From assembly GCA_023459215.1 (NCBI GenBank), contig JAEWVF010000062.1, positions 1 to 45,643 of the forward strand: a stretch of DNA of 45,643 nt. The letters run 5' to 3'. Shown in pieces: positions 15,995 to 23,526 of this stretch. The first letter of the stretch is position 1; the number at the start of each line of letters is the position of its first letter. Both the position numbers and the translations under genes were made by a program. Below the pieces are notes generated by a model, which had not been told where the DNA came from, ran no database searches, and was given only the letters and a program-made list of their open reading frames with translations. Origin of the DNA: Chloroflexota bacterium (GTDB lineage Bacteria; Chloroflexota; Anaerolineae; Anaerolineales; Villigracilaceae).

Positions 15995-16842
15995 ATGAGT
16001 GAAAAAAACTGCCACGCTTTGATGCTTTTTTTACCCCTTTGCTGAACGCACTGAAAATGCTAGGTGGGTCTGGGACAATTGAAGAAATTAATTCAAAAGT
16101 AGCTCAACTGGTTGGCCTCTCAGACAACCAACTTGAAATTATGCATGATTCCAATCGTGGCGGTAGAACGGAATTTGAGTACCGTCTGGCATGGACACGC
16201 ACTTATTTGCGGATTTTTGGCTTGATTGAAAATTCTTCTAGAGGAGTTTGGGCGATTACTGCGGCCGGAAGGAATATTCAAAATGTAGATGAAAAAGAAG
16301 TAGTGAAATCTGTTCGAGAACAAATGCGTGCTAGGCATTCTGAATATAGTGATGAACAGGACGAGTCACTGGAGCTTTCTTGGGAAGATGATTTATTAAA
16401 AACCTTGTTAAAAATGGATCCATCTGCCTTTGAACGTTTGGTTCAAAGGATGTTGCGTGAATCAGGTTTTATTCAGGTTGAAGTAACAGGTCGTAGTGGT
16501 GACGGGGGAGTAGATGGCCGTGGAATTATGCGCTTAGGCGGGTTGTTAAGCTTTCATGTTATTTTTCAATGTAAGCGTTGGCAGGGCGCAGTTGGCTCTT
16601 CGCAAGTGCGCGACTTTCGTGGCGCTATGGTTGGGCGCGCTGACAAAGGTTTATTGATTACAACGGGTACATTTACTCAAGATGCTATCCGTGAGGCGAC
16701 TCGCGATGGAGCTCCGGCGATTGATTTGATAGATGGCGATCAACTTCTCGAAAAACTGAAGCAACTTGGTTTGGGGGTTCTTGTTAAGAAAGTTGAAGTT
16801 GAGCAAGTGGCGATTGACCATGATTGGTTTTTATCCATTTGA
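15995..16842 (+). pseudogene. Mrr-type restriction endonuclease, apparent 1-nt frameshift near the start
   Basis: The protein has the Mrr layout: an N-terminal winged-helix domain and a C-terminal PD-(D/E)XK nuclease with GDGGVDG and QCKRW (the D..QxK motif), which cleaves modified DNA in characterised members. The natural start appears to be ATG 15995, preceded by GAGG. From there the frame is MSEK, then an A7 tract at 16002-16008, after which the reading frame stops at once. One extra A would give MSEKKLPRFDAFFTPLLNAL and join the long frame, which is otherwise open only from about 16012 (TTG at 16039). The gene is clearly poorer in GC than its neighbours, suggesting transfer. It may be inactive, phase-variable at the A-tract, or a sequencing error. 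Confidence 0.75.
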
Positions 16843-16877
16843 AATAGTATCTATATTTTCATGAAACGGAAGCTCAT

Positions 16878-17795
16878 ATGAACCTCTCCCCCCTCCTAAC
16901 CTTTGCCACCGACCTGGCCTACCGCGCCGGGCGTATCACCCTCGGCTACTTCAACACCGGCATCCGCCCCGACTACAAACCGGACGATAGCCCCGTCACC
17001 GCCGCCGACCGCGCCGCCGAAGAATTCATCCGCCTTGAAATCGAAAAACACTACCCAACCCACGCCATCCTCGGCGAAGAATTCGGTGCAACCCCCGCCG
17101 CGTCCGTTTCCCTCCGTGAGTCCGCTACAGAGTCCGCTGATAAGTCCGTTTCCCTCCGTGAGTCCGTTACAGAGTCCGCTGATAAGTCCGCTTCCCTCCG
17201 CGAGTCCGTTACAGAGTCCGCTGACCAGTCCGTTTCCCTCCGTGAGTCCGTGAAAGAGTCCGTTGTCTGGATTATCGACCCCATCGACGGCACCAAATCC
17301 TTCCTGCGCGGCGTCCCGCTCTACGGCGTGCTGATTGGCCTCGAAATCGACGGCAACATCAAAGTCGGAGCAGCCTACTTCCCCGGCACCGACGAGATGC
17401 TCTGCGCCGCTGAAGGCCTGGGTGCCTGGTGGAACGGACGCCGCGCGCATGTCTCGGAAGTTGCCAGCCTCGACCGCGCCTATATCTGCTATACCAACGA
17501 ACGGAATATGATCCGCCAGAATCGCGGCGCAGCCTGGAAGCGTCTTAACGAAGCTGCCTACGCCTCGCGCGGCTGGAGCGACGCCTACGGCTACCTGTGC
17601 GTTGCCACTGGCCGCGCCGAAGCCATGCTCGACCCGATCATGAACATCTGGGACTGCGGCCCCTTCCCGGTCATCTTCAAGGAAGCCGGCGGCTACTTCG
17701 GCAGTTGGGATGGCCGCGCAGGCCACACCCACGACGAAGCCCTGGCCTGTAATGCCGCCATCAAGGATGAAATTTTGCGACTGATAAATCAGTGA
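16878..17795 (+). CDS. Inositol-monophosphatase-like phosphatase with an inserted tandem repeat
   Basis: A 305-residue member of the IMPase/HisN/CysQ superfamily of Mg2+-dependent phosphatases. The ligands GEE (66-68) and WIIDPIDGTKSF (131-142), and the C-terminal WDCGPFPVIFKEAGG (about 255-269), are the family motifs. The best guesses are histidinol-phosphatase or inositol-1-phosphatase. Between GEEFG and DPIDGT, normally 10-15 residues apart, sits a 54-residue low-complexity insertion (about 76-129) of four near-identical 14-residue units ending in TESADK/Q. It is rich in Ser, Glu and Arg and encoded by 42-nt DNA repeats. Whether the enzyme stays active is unknown. The stop codon abuts an inverted word array. 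Confidence 0.85.
   Translation: MNLSPLLTFATDLAYRAGRITLGYFNTGIRPDYKPDDSPVTAADRAAEEFIRLEIEKHYPTHAILGEEFGATPAASVSLRESATESADKSVSLRESVTESADKSASLRESVTESADQSVSLRESVKESVVWIIDPIDGTKSFLRGVPLYGVLIGLEIDGNIKVGAAYFPGTDEMLCAAEGLGAWWNGRRAHVSEVASLDRAYICYTNERNMIRQNRGAAWKRLNEAAYASRGWSDAYGYLCVATGRAEAMLDPIMNIWDCGPFPVIFKEAGGYFGSWDGRAGHTHDEALACNAAIKDEILRLINQ
17102..17263 (+). repeat. 42-bp tandem DNA repeat inside the IMPase-like gene
   Basis: Nearly four units built from GTCCG-initial sub-words (18 + 12 + 12 nt, all multiples of 6) are repeated in frame. Sequence conservation between units is higher than protein selection needs, indicating recent expansion by slippage or unequal recombination. Confidence 0.85.
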
Positions 17796-17919
17796 AAAAG
17801 TTGATAAGATGAAGAGTAGAAAAGTAGAAGAGTAGGTCGATCAATGAACGCGTGGATGAGCTTTCAAAACTCATCCACGCATCAACTTTTTCACTCTTTC
17901 ACTTTTTCACTCTGCCACT
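17792..17919. repeat. Inverted array of GTGAAAAA-type 8-nt words between convergent genes
   Basis: The left arm reads in 8-nt register (words GTGAAAAA, GTTGATAA, GTAGAAAA, GTAGAAGA). The right arm (17881-17919) carries the complement (ATCAACTT, TTTCACTC). A perfect 11-bp hairpin (17850-17860 with 17870-17880) forms the apex, and 17792-17805 is the exact complement of 17881-17894. It begins at the IMPase stop codon. Confidence 0.8.
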
Positions 17920-17924
17920 CCCCA

Positions 17925-18827
17925 TCACCGATAATGCCTCGCCAACTCCGACGCATACACCGCCCCAACCGTCTCGCGGTTCTCTGCCAGCCAGTCACCC
18001 AGGCGGGTTTTACAGCGCGGCGGTTCGGACGAAACCAGCAGGTTGGCCGTCAGTCCATCCACTTCTTCGGGGGTCAGCACCACATCGCCGACAAACAGGC
18101 TGATGAACTGGGCCGCCTTCAGCGCCACTTGCGGCGGCAGGTGCAGGATCGGCTTCGGGTGGCCGATTTTCTCCCCGATTAAGCGCACCAACTCGTCAAA
18201 CGTGAAAATATCCGGCCCAACGGCGTCCCAGGTGAAATTGTCGTCCCGCGCCCCGGCTTCCGCCGCCAGCGCCGCCAGATCGTCCACATACACCGGCTGG
18301 ATGCCGTACTGCCCATCCCCAATCTGCCCGAAGAACGGAAAACGCCGCAGCAGCCAGGCGATGTTGTTGATTAGCACATCTTCCTTGCCGAACAAAACCG
18401 TTGGGCGCAGGATGGCATAACTCATCCCACTTTCCATCACTGCCTTTTCATTGGCGGCTTTACCCCAGTAATACGGCAAATGTGACTCTGCCGAGGGGTT
18501 GGCAATACTGGTATGCACGATTCGCCGCACACCGGCTTGCGCCGCCGCCCGCACCAGCCTGTGCGTATTTTCCACTGCCTGTGGCTGGGTGTTACCGCCC
18601 TTGTCGAAGCGCACCCAGTAGGTGTTGTAGAGCGTATCCACCCCTTTCAGGCTGGCGGTCATGCCCGCCTCGTCGAAATCGAGTGGATAAGCCTTCACCG
18701 CGCCCCCAAACGGGTCGGGCCGGTTGGGGTGTCCCGTCAGGGTGATGACCTCGTGTCCCTCGGCCAGCAGACGCCGGGTAATATATTTTCCAGAGTAAGA
18801 AAAAGCGCCGGTAACAGCAGTTTTCAT
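17925..18827 (-). CDS. NmrA/SDR-family NAD(P)-binding protein
   Basis: A 300-residue atypical short-chain dehydrogenase with a Rossmann fold. The N-terminus VTGAFSYSGKYITRRLL (about 4-20) carries the dinucleotide loop in the TGA.GYsG form used by NmrA and NDUFA9-like proteins, and SIANPSAESHLPYYWGKAANEKAV has the Tyr-x-x-x-Lys pair (YWGKAANEK). It is probably an NAD(P)H-dependent epimerase/reductase or sensor; the substrate is unknown. The gene is the last of a minus-strand run (membrane protein and GbsR upstream), separated by 9 bp from the small membrane protein, and is likely co-transcribed with it. Confidence 0.85.
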   Translation of the reverse strand: MKTAVTGAFSYSGKYITRRLLAEGHEVITLTGHPNRPDPFGGAVKAYPLDFDEAGMTASLKGVDTLYNTYWVRFDKGGNTQPQAVENTHRLVRAAAQAGVRRIVHTSIANPSAESHLPYYWGKAANEKAVMESGMSYAILRPTVLFGKEDVLINNIAWLLRRFPFFGQIGDGQYGIQPVYVDDLAALAAEAGARDDNFTWDAVGPDIFTFDELVRLIGEKIGHPKPILHLPPQVALKAAQFISLFVGDVVLTPEEVDGLTANLLVSSEPPRCKTRLGDWLAENRETVGAVYASELARHYR

Positions 18828-18836
18828 TTCAGGCTC

Positions 18837-19184
18837 CTATCCATTCACTTTTGGGCGCGGCGCGAACAGGGCAAAGACCGATACCGCCCCACTTATTGCC
18901 ACCAATGACATTACCAGCCCCAGCAGGTTCCAGCGAATCTGCCCGGCCAGTTCGAAGAACATCGCCTCCGCGCCGGTTTCGAGCGGCATAAACCCCAGCC
19001 CGAAGATGACCGGCAGCACCACCAGCATGATGTTCGAAAAAGCCGTCCAAAACTGGGCGCGCTCCTCCGTGCCGCACAAATCCACCAGCACCCGCTTCAA
19101 AAACGGGCGGATATACCCAGCTATCAGCAGGCAGACGATGGCCGTCAGCGCAATTTGGGTTAAGAAAATCAGAATCGTACTCAT
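18837..19184 (-). CDS. Small membrane protein, unknown function
   Basis: A 115-residue protein with about three transmembrane helices (about 5-25, 48-68, 88-108) and a charged cytoplasmic loop (KRVLVDLCGTEERAQFWTAFSN). I do not recognise a family. The start is supported by GGAG 7 nt upstream. It lies between a GbsR-type regulator and an NmrA-like gene on the same strand and may be a target of that regulator. Confidence 0.7.
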   Translation of the reverse strand: MSTILIFLTQIALTAIVCLLIAGYIRPFLKRVLVDLCGTEERAQFWTAFSNIMLVVLPVIFGLGFMPLETGAEAMFFELAGQIRWNLLGLVMSLVAISGAVSVFALFAPRPKVNG

Positions 19185-19270
19185 AAAATTCTCCTTTTTT
19201 GTGAACAGGCAACATTAAAGACACCGATGGCGAATGCCCCGGCTTTCGTGGCGCGGGATGCTATCCCGCC

Positions 19271-19813
19271 TTACTTTAAAATCTTCAAAACCGTCTGAAC
19301 CGTCCCAATGCCTAACCCGTCCAGGCGGGAGATGGCGGAAGTCAGGGAATCGAGTGCGCTAAAGAAGTCGCTCAGCGCCCGCACCCGTTCCGTCAAAAAA
19401 GCGCGTTCCGCCGGATCGAACTCCCCGTGGCCTGCCTCCAGTTTCGAGAGCGTTTCGCGCACCGCAGCCACCGCCCCGTCGAACTCGCTGTTCTGGCGTT
19501 CTTTCAGAATGGCGCGAATCGACTTGTAGAAGTCCGTTTCGGCTTCGTAATAGTCTTTTCGGTCGCCGAGCCGGGTCACGGGGCGGATGAGTCCCATGCG
19601 GGCCAGGGAACGCACATTGGTGCTGATCGCCCCTTTGGTCAGGCCGGTCTGCTCGACCAGTTCATCCAGCGACAGTGGGGCGGGGGCCAGGTAGAGCACG
19701 CCAAAAATCGCGCCCATCCCTTTTGGAAAGCCCCAAAACCCGCTGATACCGCTCAGGCCTTCGATGAAGTTTTGCTTGATTTGTGTTTTTTCGTCTGCCA
19801 TAGGTTTTTCCAT
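19271..19813 (-). CDS. GbsR/MarR-family transcriptional regulator
   Basis: A 180-residue winged-helix DNA-binding protein of the GbsR type (COG1510), which represses osmoprotectant or membrane-related genes in other bacteria. The central winged helix reads SLDELVEQTGLTKGAISTNVRSLARMGLIRPV (starting about 48), followed by a long helical dimerisation region with KDYYEAETDF. The promoter shows a full sigma-70 pattern (TTGACA, 17-bp spacer, TATACT), and an 18-bp palindrome directly downstream of the -10 is a likely autoregulatory operator. It probably controls the next two genes (membrane protein and NmrA-like protein). Confidence 0.85.
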   Translation of the reverse strand: MEKPMADEKTQIKQNFIEGLSGISGFWGFPKGMGAIFGVLYLAPAPLSLDELVEQTGLTKGAISTNVRSLARMGLIRPVTRLGDRKDYYEAETDFYKSIRAILKERQNSEFDGAVAAVRETLSKLEAGHGEFDPAERAFLTERVRALSDFFSALDSLTSAISRLDGLGIGTVQTVLKILK

Positions 19814-19820
19814 TTAGAAC

Positions 19821-19869
19821 GTTTAGTTATTACTAAACAAAGTATACATTTGTTTTTTCAAAGTGTCAA
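19821..19869 (-). promoter_or_regulatory. Sigma-70 promoter and operator palindrome of the GbsR gene
   Basis: Minus-strand TTGACA (19869-19864), a 17-nt spacer and TATACT (19846-19841) are followed by the palindrome GTTTAGTTATTACTAAAC (19821-19838). The palindrome covers the expected transcription start, a classical repressor position. This is among the clearest promoters in the window. Confidence 0.85.
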
Positions 19870-19875
19870 GAATCA

Positions 19876-19906
19876 AAAAATCCCCGTTAGTGGACAGGGA
19901 TTTTTC
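19876..19906 (-). terminator. Bidirectional terminator after the DUF3307 gene
   Basis: A 9-bp stem (AAAAATCCC 19876-19884 with GGGATTTTT 19897-19905) carries A- and T-runs on both sides, so it can act on either strand. It sits between the DUF3307 stop and the GbsR promoter. Confidence 0.8.
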
Positions 19907-19920
19907 GAAAGGTGGCTTTT

Positions 19921-20265
19921 TTATGCGATAAATTTCCAGATCAGCCAGATTTGCAACAGGTGAAAGGTGTTGTCGATAATCACCATGCTCCAAGGCGCAT
20001 AGGGGCCGGTGGCAAAGTTATCCTGGCCGATCCAGTGCATCCAGTTGCGCACAAAATAGGTGCGGTCTTGCAGGAAATGGATGATAAACAACAACAAGAA
20101 GGGCAGCCAGCCCCAGCCGGTAAAAAATACCACACATCCTGACCAAATGGCGCTGTGGATGGCGCAGGGCAGGGTTTGGTTTTTCTTATTCTGGGCCATC
20201 CAGTCGGTTTGAAAAATGTAATCGCCAACCAGGTGCCCTAGAAAAGCGAGGGACAATGTTTCCAT
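19921..20265 (-). CDS. DUF3307 family membrane protein
   Basis: A 114-residue protein with the DUF3307 signature HLVGDYIFQTDWMAQNK (about 11-27) and the conserved HSAIWSG and IIHFLQDR segments. It has about three to four transmembrane helices. The function is unknown; homologs occur alone or in phage-like and plasmid contexts. The gene is flanked by intrinsic terminators on both sides, so it is a single-gene unit. Confidence 0.85.
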   Translation of the reverse strand: METLSLAFLGHLVGDYIFQTDWMAQNKKNQTLPCAIHSAIWSGCVVFFTGWGWLPFLLLFIIHFLQDRTYFVRNWMHWIGQDNFATGPYAPWSMVIIDNTFHLLQIWLIWKFIA

Positions 20266-20351
20266 TGGTATTCTTTACCTTTAATTTTCTATTTTACTGG
20301 TCTTTGGGCAATTTTTTCTATCCCTTGACGGATTTGTTAAGAAAAAACGAT

Positions 20352-20388
20352 AAAAAAAGACCTGGGTACAGTGATGTACTCAGGTCTT
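20352..20388 (-). terminator. Rho-independent terminator of the YtxH operon
   Basis: A 14-bp stem with a mismatch (20357-20370 with 20375-20388, AAGACCTG..TACA) is followed on the minus strand by seven U. Confidence 0.9.
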
Positions 20389-20442
20389 ATCGTCCCTGAC
20401 ATCAAAACTTACGAGATTTTCAGGAAGGTAATCGGATCGGTG

Positions 20443-20841
20443 TTAGCCTTCAACGGGCAGTTCGGGAGCGTCGGTCTTCTTGACGCGGCCAACCACCTTT
20501 TTGGCTGATTCGGCCAGTTCTTTGCCCTTTTCGCTTACTTTCAGAGTGATTTCTTCACCCTGGGTCTTGGCCTGTTGGGCCAGGGCATCCGCTTTTTCGC
20601 GAGCTTCAGCCGCAAGTTTTTCGGCCTTGGTGCGGGCCTCTTTGGCGGCTTCTTCGGCGCGCTTCCAGGCTTCTTCGGCCTCGGCGGCAGCGCGGTCGCG
20701 CAGCTCAATCGAGCGTTCCTTGATGACGGCGCGGGTTTCCTCGCCTGATTGCGGGGCCAGCAACAGGGCGGCTACGGCTCCGGCCAGGCCACCAACAATA
20801 AAACCTACCAGGAATGCACCAAATTCGTCACGGTCAGACAT
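20443..20841 (-). CDS. YtxH domain-containing protein
   Basis: A 132-residue protein with one N-terminal transmembrane helix carrying the YtxH signature (FLVGFIVGGLAGAVAALLLAPQSGEETR, about 10-37) and a long Ala/Glu/Lys-rich coiled coil (about 40-110). YtxH proteins are general-stress-associated membrane proteins of unknown action. The gene lies 62 bp after the 153-aa membrane protein on the same strand and is ended by a strong terminator, so the two probably form a unit. Confidence 0.85.
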   Translation of the reverse strand: MSDRDEFGAFLVGFIVGGLAGAVAALLLAPQSGEETRAVIKERSIELRDRAAAEAEEAWKRAEEAAKEARTKAEKLAAEAREKADALAQQAKTQGEEITLKVSEKGKELAESAKKVVGRVKKTDAPELPVEG

Positions 20842-20903
20842 AGAATAGCTCCTTTCAGGGTTGTTCGGCGAATAATATTGACTGTTTTGTTTTGCGAGTC
20901 GGG

Positions 20904-21365
20904 TTATTTCTGCTTGATGCCGACCATATCCAGCAGGCGGCGCAGGCCGGCCAGGTATGAGTTCAGTTTGATCACAGGTTCAACCAGGTTTTCACCCAGG
21001 AAAGCGGTTGTCCCGCGCAGGGTGTTGATGGTTTCGTTGGTTGCTTCAAGCATGGGACGGACTTCATTTTGCAACAGGTTGACCAGGCTTGAAACCTGGA
21101 CAATCAGCACAATCAGGGCCACCCCAATCACGAGCGATTCGAGCGCCATGAAGATAATGAAGATGTCCCGAATTTTGCTGGTGGTTTCACCTTCGGCCAG
21201 CATCAAAAAAACGATGGACAGGATGATCAGCGCCAGGAGCAAAATCCCACCCACGCTCAGGGTAATGGTCAGCTTGCGGCGCTCACGTTCGATAGCCGGA
21301 TCAACCACAGGGGCAGGGGTTTGTTCAGGGGTGGGGCTGGCAGGTGGTGGGGAGTTCGGTTGCAT
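20904..21365 (-). CDS. Two-helix membrane protein, DUF948-like
   Basis: A 153-residue protein: a Pro-rich, cytoplasmic-looking N-terminus, two hydrophobic helices (about 35-57 and 70-93) and a C-terminal amphipathic tail with LLQNEVRPMLEATNETINTLRGT, which resembles DUF948 stress proteins. The function is unknown. The ATG lies 6 nt after an extended -10 (TGCTATAAT), so its transcript is probably leaderless. YtxH follows on the same strand, and pairing of DUF948-like and YtxH proteins is common. Confidence 0.65.
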   Translation of the reverse strand: MQPNSPPPASPTPEQTPAPVVDPAIERERRKLTITLSVGGILLLALIILSIVFLMLAEGETTSKIRDIFIIFMALESLVIGVALIVLIVQVSSLVNLLQNEVRPMLEATNETINTLRGTTAFLGENLVEPVIKLNSYLAGLRRLLDMVGIKQK

Positions 21366-21371
21366 AAAAAT

Positions 21372-21380
21372 ATTATAGCA
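21372..21380 (-). promoter_or_regulatory. Extended -10 placed for leaderless start of the DUF948-like gene
   Basis: Minus-strand TGCTATAAT (box 21377-21372) ends 6 nt before the ATG at 21365. No ribosome-binding site fits in this gap. Confidence 0.65.
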
Positions 21381-21410
21381 TAACCTGCTACACGATTAAT
21401 CGATTAATTC

Positions 21411-21441
21411 AAAAAGGGCGAGACTCGCGTCCCGCCCTTTT
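21411..21441 (-). terminator. Rho-independent terminator of aspS
   Basis: A 9-bp stem AAAAGGGCG/CGCCCTTTT (21412-21420, 21433-21441), with U-runs on the minus strand just after the aspS stop. Confidence 0.85.
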
Positions 21442-21445
21442 GCTG

Positions 21446-23218
21446 CTACTTTTGGCTCTCTTCTTCCACCACCCGGATGTGGAGTTCTTGCAACTGCCGC
21501 TCGCTGGCTGGGGATGGCGCATCGGCCATCACATCGCGCCCAGCCTGGTTCTTGGGGAAGGCAATCACCTCGCGGATGTTGGGTTCATCGGCAAAAATCA
21601 TCACCAGCCGGTCGATGCCAGGGGCCATGCCGCCGTGCGGCGGTGCGCCGTATTCGAAGGCTTCGATCATGTGCCCGAATTTGGCCTGGATTTCTTCATC
21701 TTTCAGCCCAAGCAACTCAAAAACTTTGTGCTGGATGTCGCTGCGATGGATACGGATCGAACCCGAGGCGGTTTCGTAGCCGTTGAGCACCATATCGTAA
21801 GCGTCTGACAGAATCTGGCTCGGATCGGTCTCGAACTTGGGCAGGTCTTCCATCTTGGGCATGGTGAAGGGGTGATGGGCTGCATCCCACTTCTTGTCTT
21901 CCTCGTTCCACTCGAACATCGGGAAGTCGACCACCCAGGCGAAGGCCAGCACGTTCGGGTCGGCCAGGTTGAGTCGATCGCGGAACAGGAGCCGCAGGGC
22001 CGAAAGGGTCTTGTTCGCTACACTGTTCGAATCAGCGATGAACAGTACCAGGTCGCCGGTTTTGGCGCCGGTGCGCTGCTGGATGGCTGCCACTTCTTCG
22101 GGTTTGATGAATTTTTGGGCGGTGCCGCGCACACCTTCGGCGCTGAGCGCCAGGGTAGCCAGACCTTTTGCGCCTTGTGTTTTTGCGAATTCGGTCAAGG
22201 CGTCGACTTCCTTGCGGGTGTATTCCGAACAGCCCGGCGCGACGATGCATTTGATTACGCCGCCGCTTTCGAGCGCCATCTGGAACACGCGGAAATCGGA
22301 CTGGGCGAAGATGTCGCCCAGGTTGTAAACTTCCATGCCGAAGCGCAGGTCGGGCTTGTCGCTGCCGTAGCGTTCGAGGGCTTCAGCGTGAGTCAGGCGC
22401 GGCCAGGGCGAGGCCAGCAGGCGTTTCCCCGGCAGGATTTCCTTAACCATGGCGGTGAACAGGCCTTCCACCAGGTCGAGAACGTCATCCCGTTCGATAA
22501 AGGACATCTCCAGGTCGAGCTGGGTAAACTCAAGCTGGCGGTCGCCGCGCAGGTCTTCATCCCGCATACAGCGCGCAATCTGGAAGTAGCGATCCACCCC
22601 GGCAACCATCAGCAACTGTTTGAGCTGCTGCGGCGACTGCGGCAGGGCGTAGAAAGTGCCCGGTTGCAGTCGTGAGGGAACGAGAAAGTCGCGCGCGCCC
22701 TCGGGGGTGGTTTTGAACAGGAAGGGTGTTTCGACTTCAATGAATTCACGCTCGCTCAAATAATCGCGCATGAACTTGATGACTTTGTGGCGCAAAACCA
22801 TGTTTTTCTGCATCCGTTCTCGGCGCAGGTCGAGATAGCGATACTTCAAACGTACCGTTTCATCGATGTCTTCATCTTTATTGATCAGGAAGGGCAGCGG
22901 TTTCGAGGGGTTGAGCACTTCACAGGCCTTAACTTCCACTTCGATTTCGCCGGTCGCCAGGTTGGGGTTTTCAGCGCCCGCCGGGCGGCGGCGAACCTCG
23001 CCGCTGATTTTTAAGACCCATTCCTGGCGCGCATCCTGGATTGTTTCCAGGCCGGGCAGGGTCGGGTCGCCGACGATTTGCACGATCCCGTAGCGGTCGC
23101 GTAAATCGATAAAAGCGACGCCGCCATGGTCACGCTGGCGATGCACCCAACCGGCCAGGCTAACGGTCTGGCCGATGTGGGCGGGGCGTAATTCGCCGCA
23201 AGTGTGGGTTTTATACAT
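21446..23218 (-). CDS. aspS: Aspartyl-tRNA synthetase
   Basis: A 590-residue bacterial-type AspRS (or the non-discriminating Asp/Asn form). It starts with an OB-fold anticodon domain (CGELRPAHIGQTVSLAGWVHRQRDHGG...FIDLRDRYGIVQ). Class II motif 2 is RCMRDEDLRGDRQLEFTQLDLEMSF (starting about 218), then a GAD insertion domain (about 300-420) and motif 3 GMAPGIDRLVMIFADE (starting about 530). I moved the start to the internal ATG at 23218, preceded by AGGAGG; the longer frame has no family support. The enzyme charges tRNA-Asp in the cytoplasm. Its promoter overlaps a divergent one. Confidence 0.96.
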   Translation of the reverse strand: MYKTHTCGELRPAHIGQTVSLAGWVHRQRDHGGVAFIDLRDRYGIVQIVGDPTLPGLETIQDARQEWVLKISGEVRRRPAGAENPNLATGEIEVEVKACEVLNPSKPLPFLINKDEDIDETVRLKYRYLDLRRERMQKNMVLRHKVIKFMRDYLSEREFIEVETPFLFKTTPEGARDFLVPSRLQPGTFYALPQSPQQLKQLLMVAGVDRYFQIARCMRDEDLRGDRQLEFTQLDLEMSFIERDDVLDLVEGLFTAMVKEILPGKRLLASPWPRLTHAEALERYGSDKPDLRFGMEVYNLGDIFAQSDFRVFQMALESGGVIKCIVAPGCSEYTRKEVDALTEFAKTQGAKGLATLALSAEGVRGTAQKFIKPEEVAAIQQRTGAKTGDLVLFIADSNSVANKTLSALRLLFRDRLNLADPNVLAFAWVVDFPMFEWNEEDKKWDAAHHPFTMPKMEDLPKFETDPSQILSDAYDMVLNGYETASGSIRIHRSDIQHKVFELLGLKDEEIQAKFGHMIEAFEYGAPPHGGMAPGIDRLVMIFADEPNIREVIAFPKNQAGRDVMADAPSPASERQLQELHIRVVEEESQK

Positions 23219-23408
23219 TCTGACCTCCTGATGAATAAATAAGTTCTGGCAAAAAATATCGCCCATTGCGATTGCTTTGGGCGACTGGCTGCGGAAGAAG
23301 GATACAGGCTCAGGCAGGCAAACTGCGCCCGCCAGCGCGACGCCAATCGGCCAGCAGGGGATTATTATCATTCTTTGCTGAAGAAATGAGCCTATCCATA
23401 GTAGGCCG

Positions 23409-23438
23409 ATTATAGCACAAACTATCTTGGGGTATAAT
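23409..23438. promoter_or_regulatory. Overlapping divergent promoters of aspS and the 527-aa gene
   Basis: Minus TGCTATAAT (box 23414-23409) drives aspS and plus TATAAT (23433-23438) drives the rightward operon. The two boxes are 18 bp apart, so each -10 sits where the other's -35 should be; polymerase cannot occupy both at once. Confidence 0.6.
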
Positions 23439-23526
23439 ACATTCGTCCGCTGATTCGGGCAGGTTTTGATTCTTGCGATTGAAAATCTGCTTTACGCTGG
23501 CTAAATTTACCGCCCGGAAGAATTCT

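Noticed and set aside
17102..17263. CRISPR-like repeats
   Set aside because: Units are directly adjacent, in frame with a gene and lack unique spacers; no cas genes.
23219..23371. Longer aspS frame with start at 23371
   Set aside because: The extension lacks family similarity and the internal ATG at 23218 has a strong RBS.
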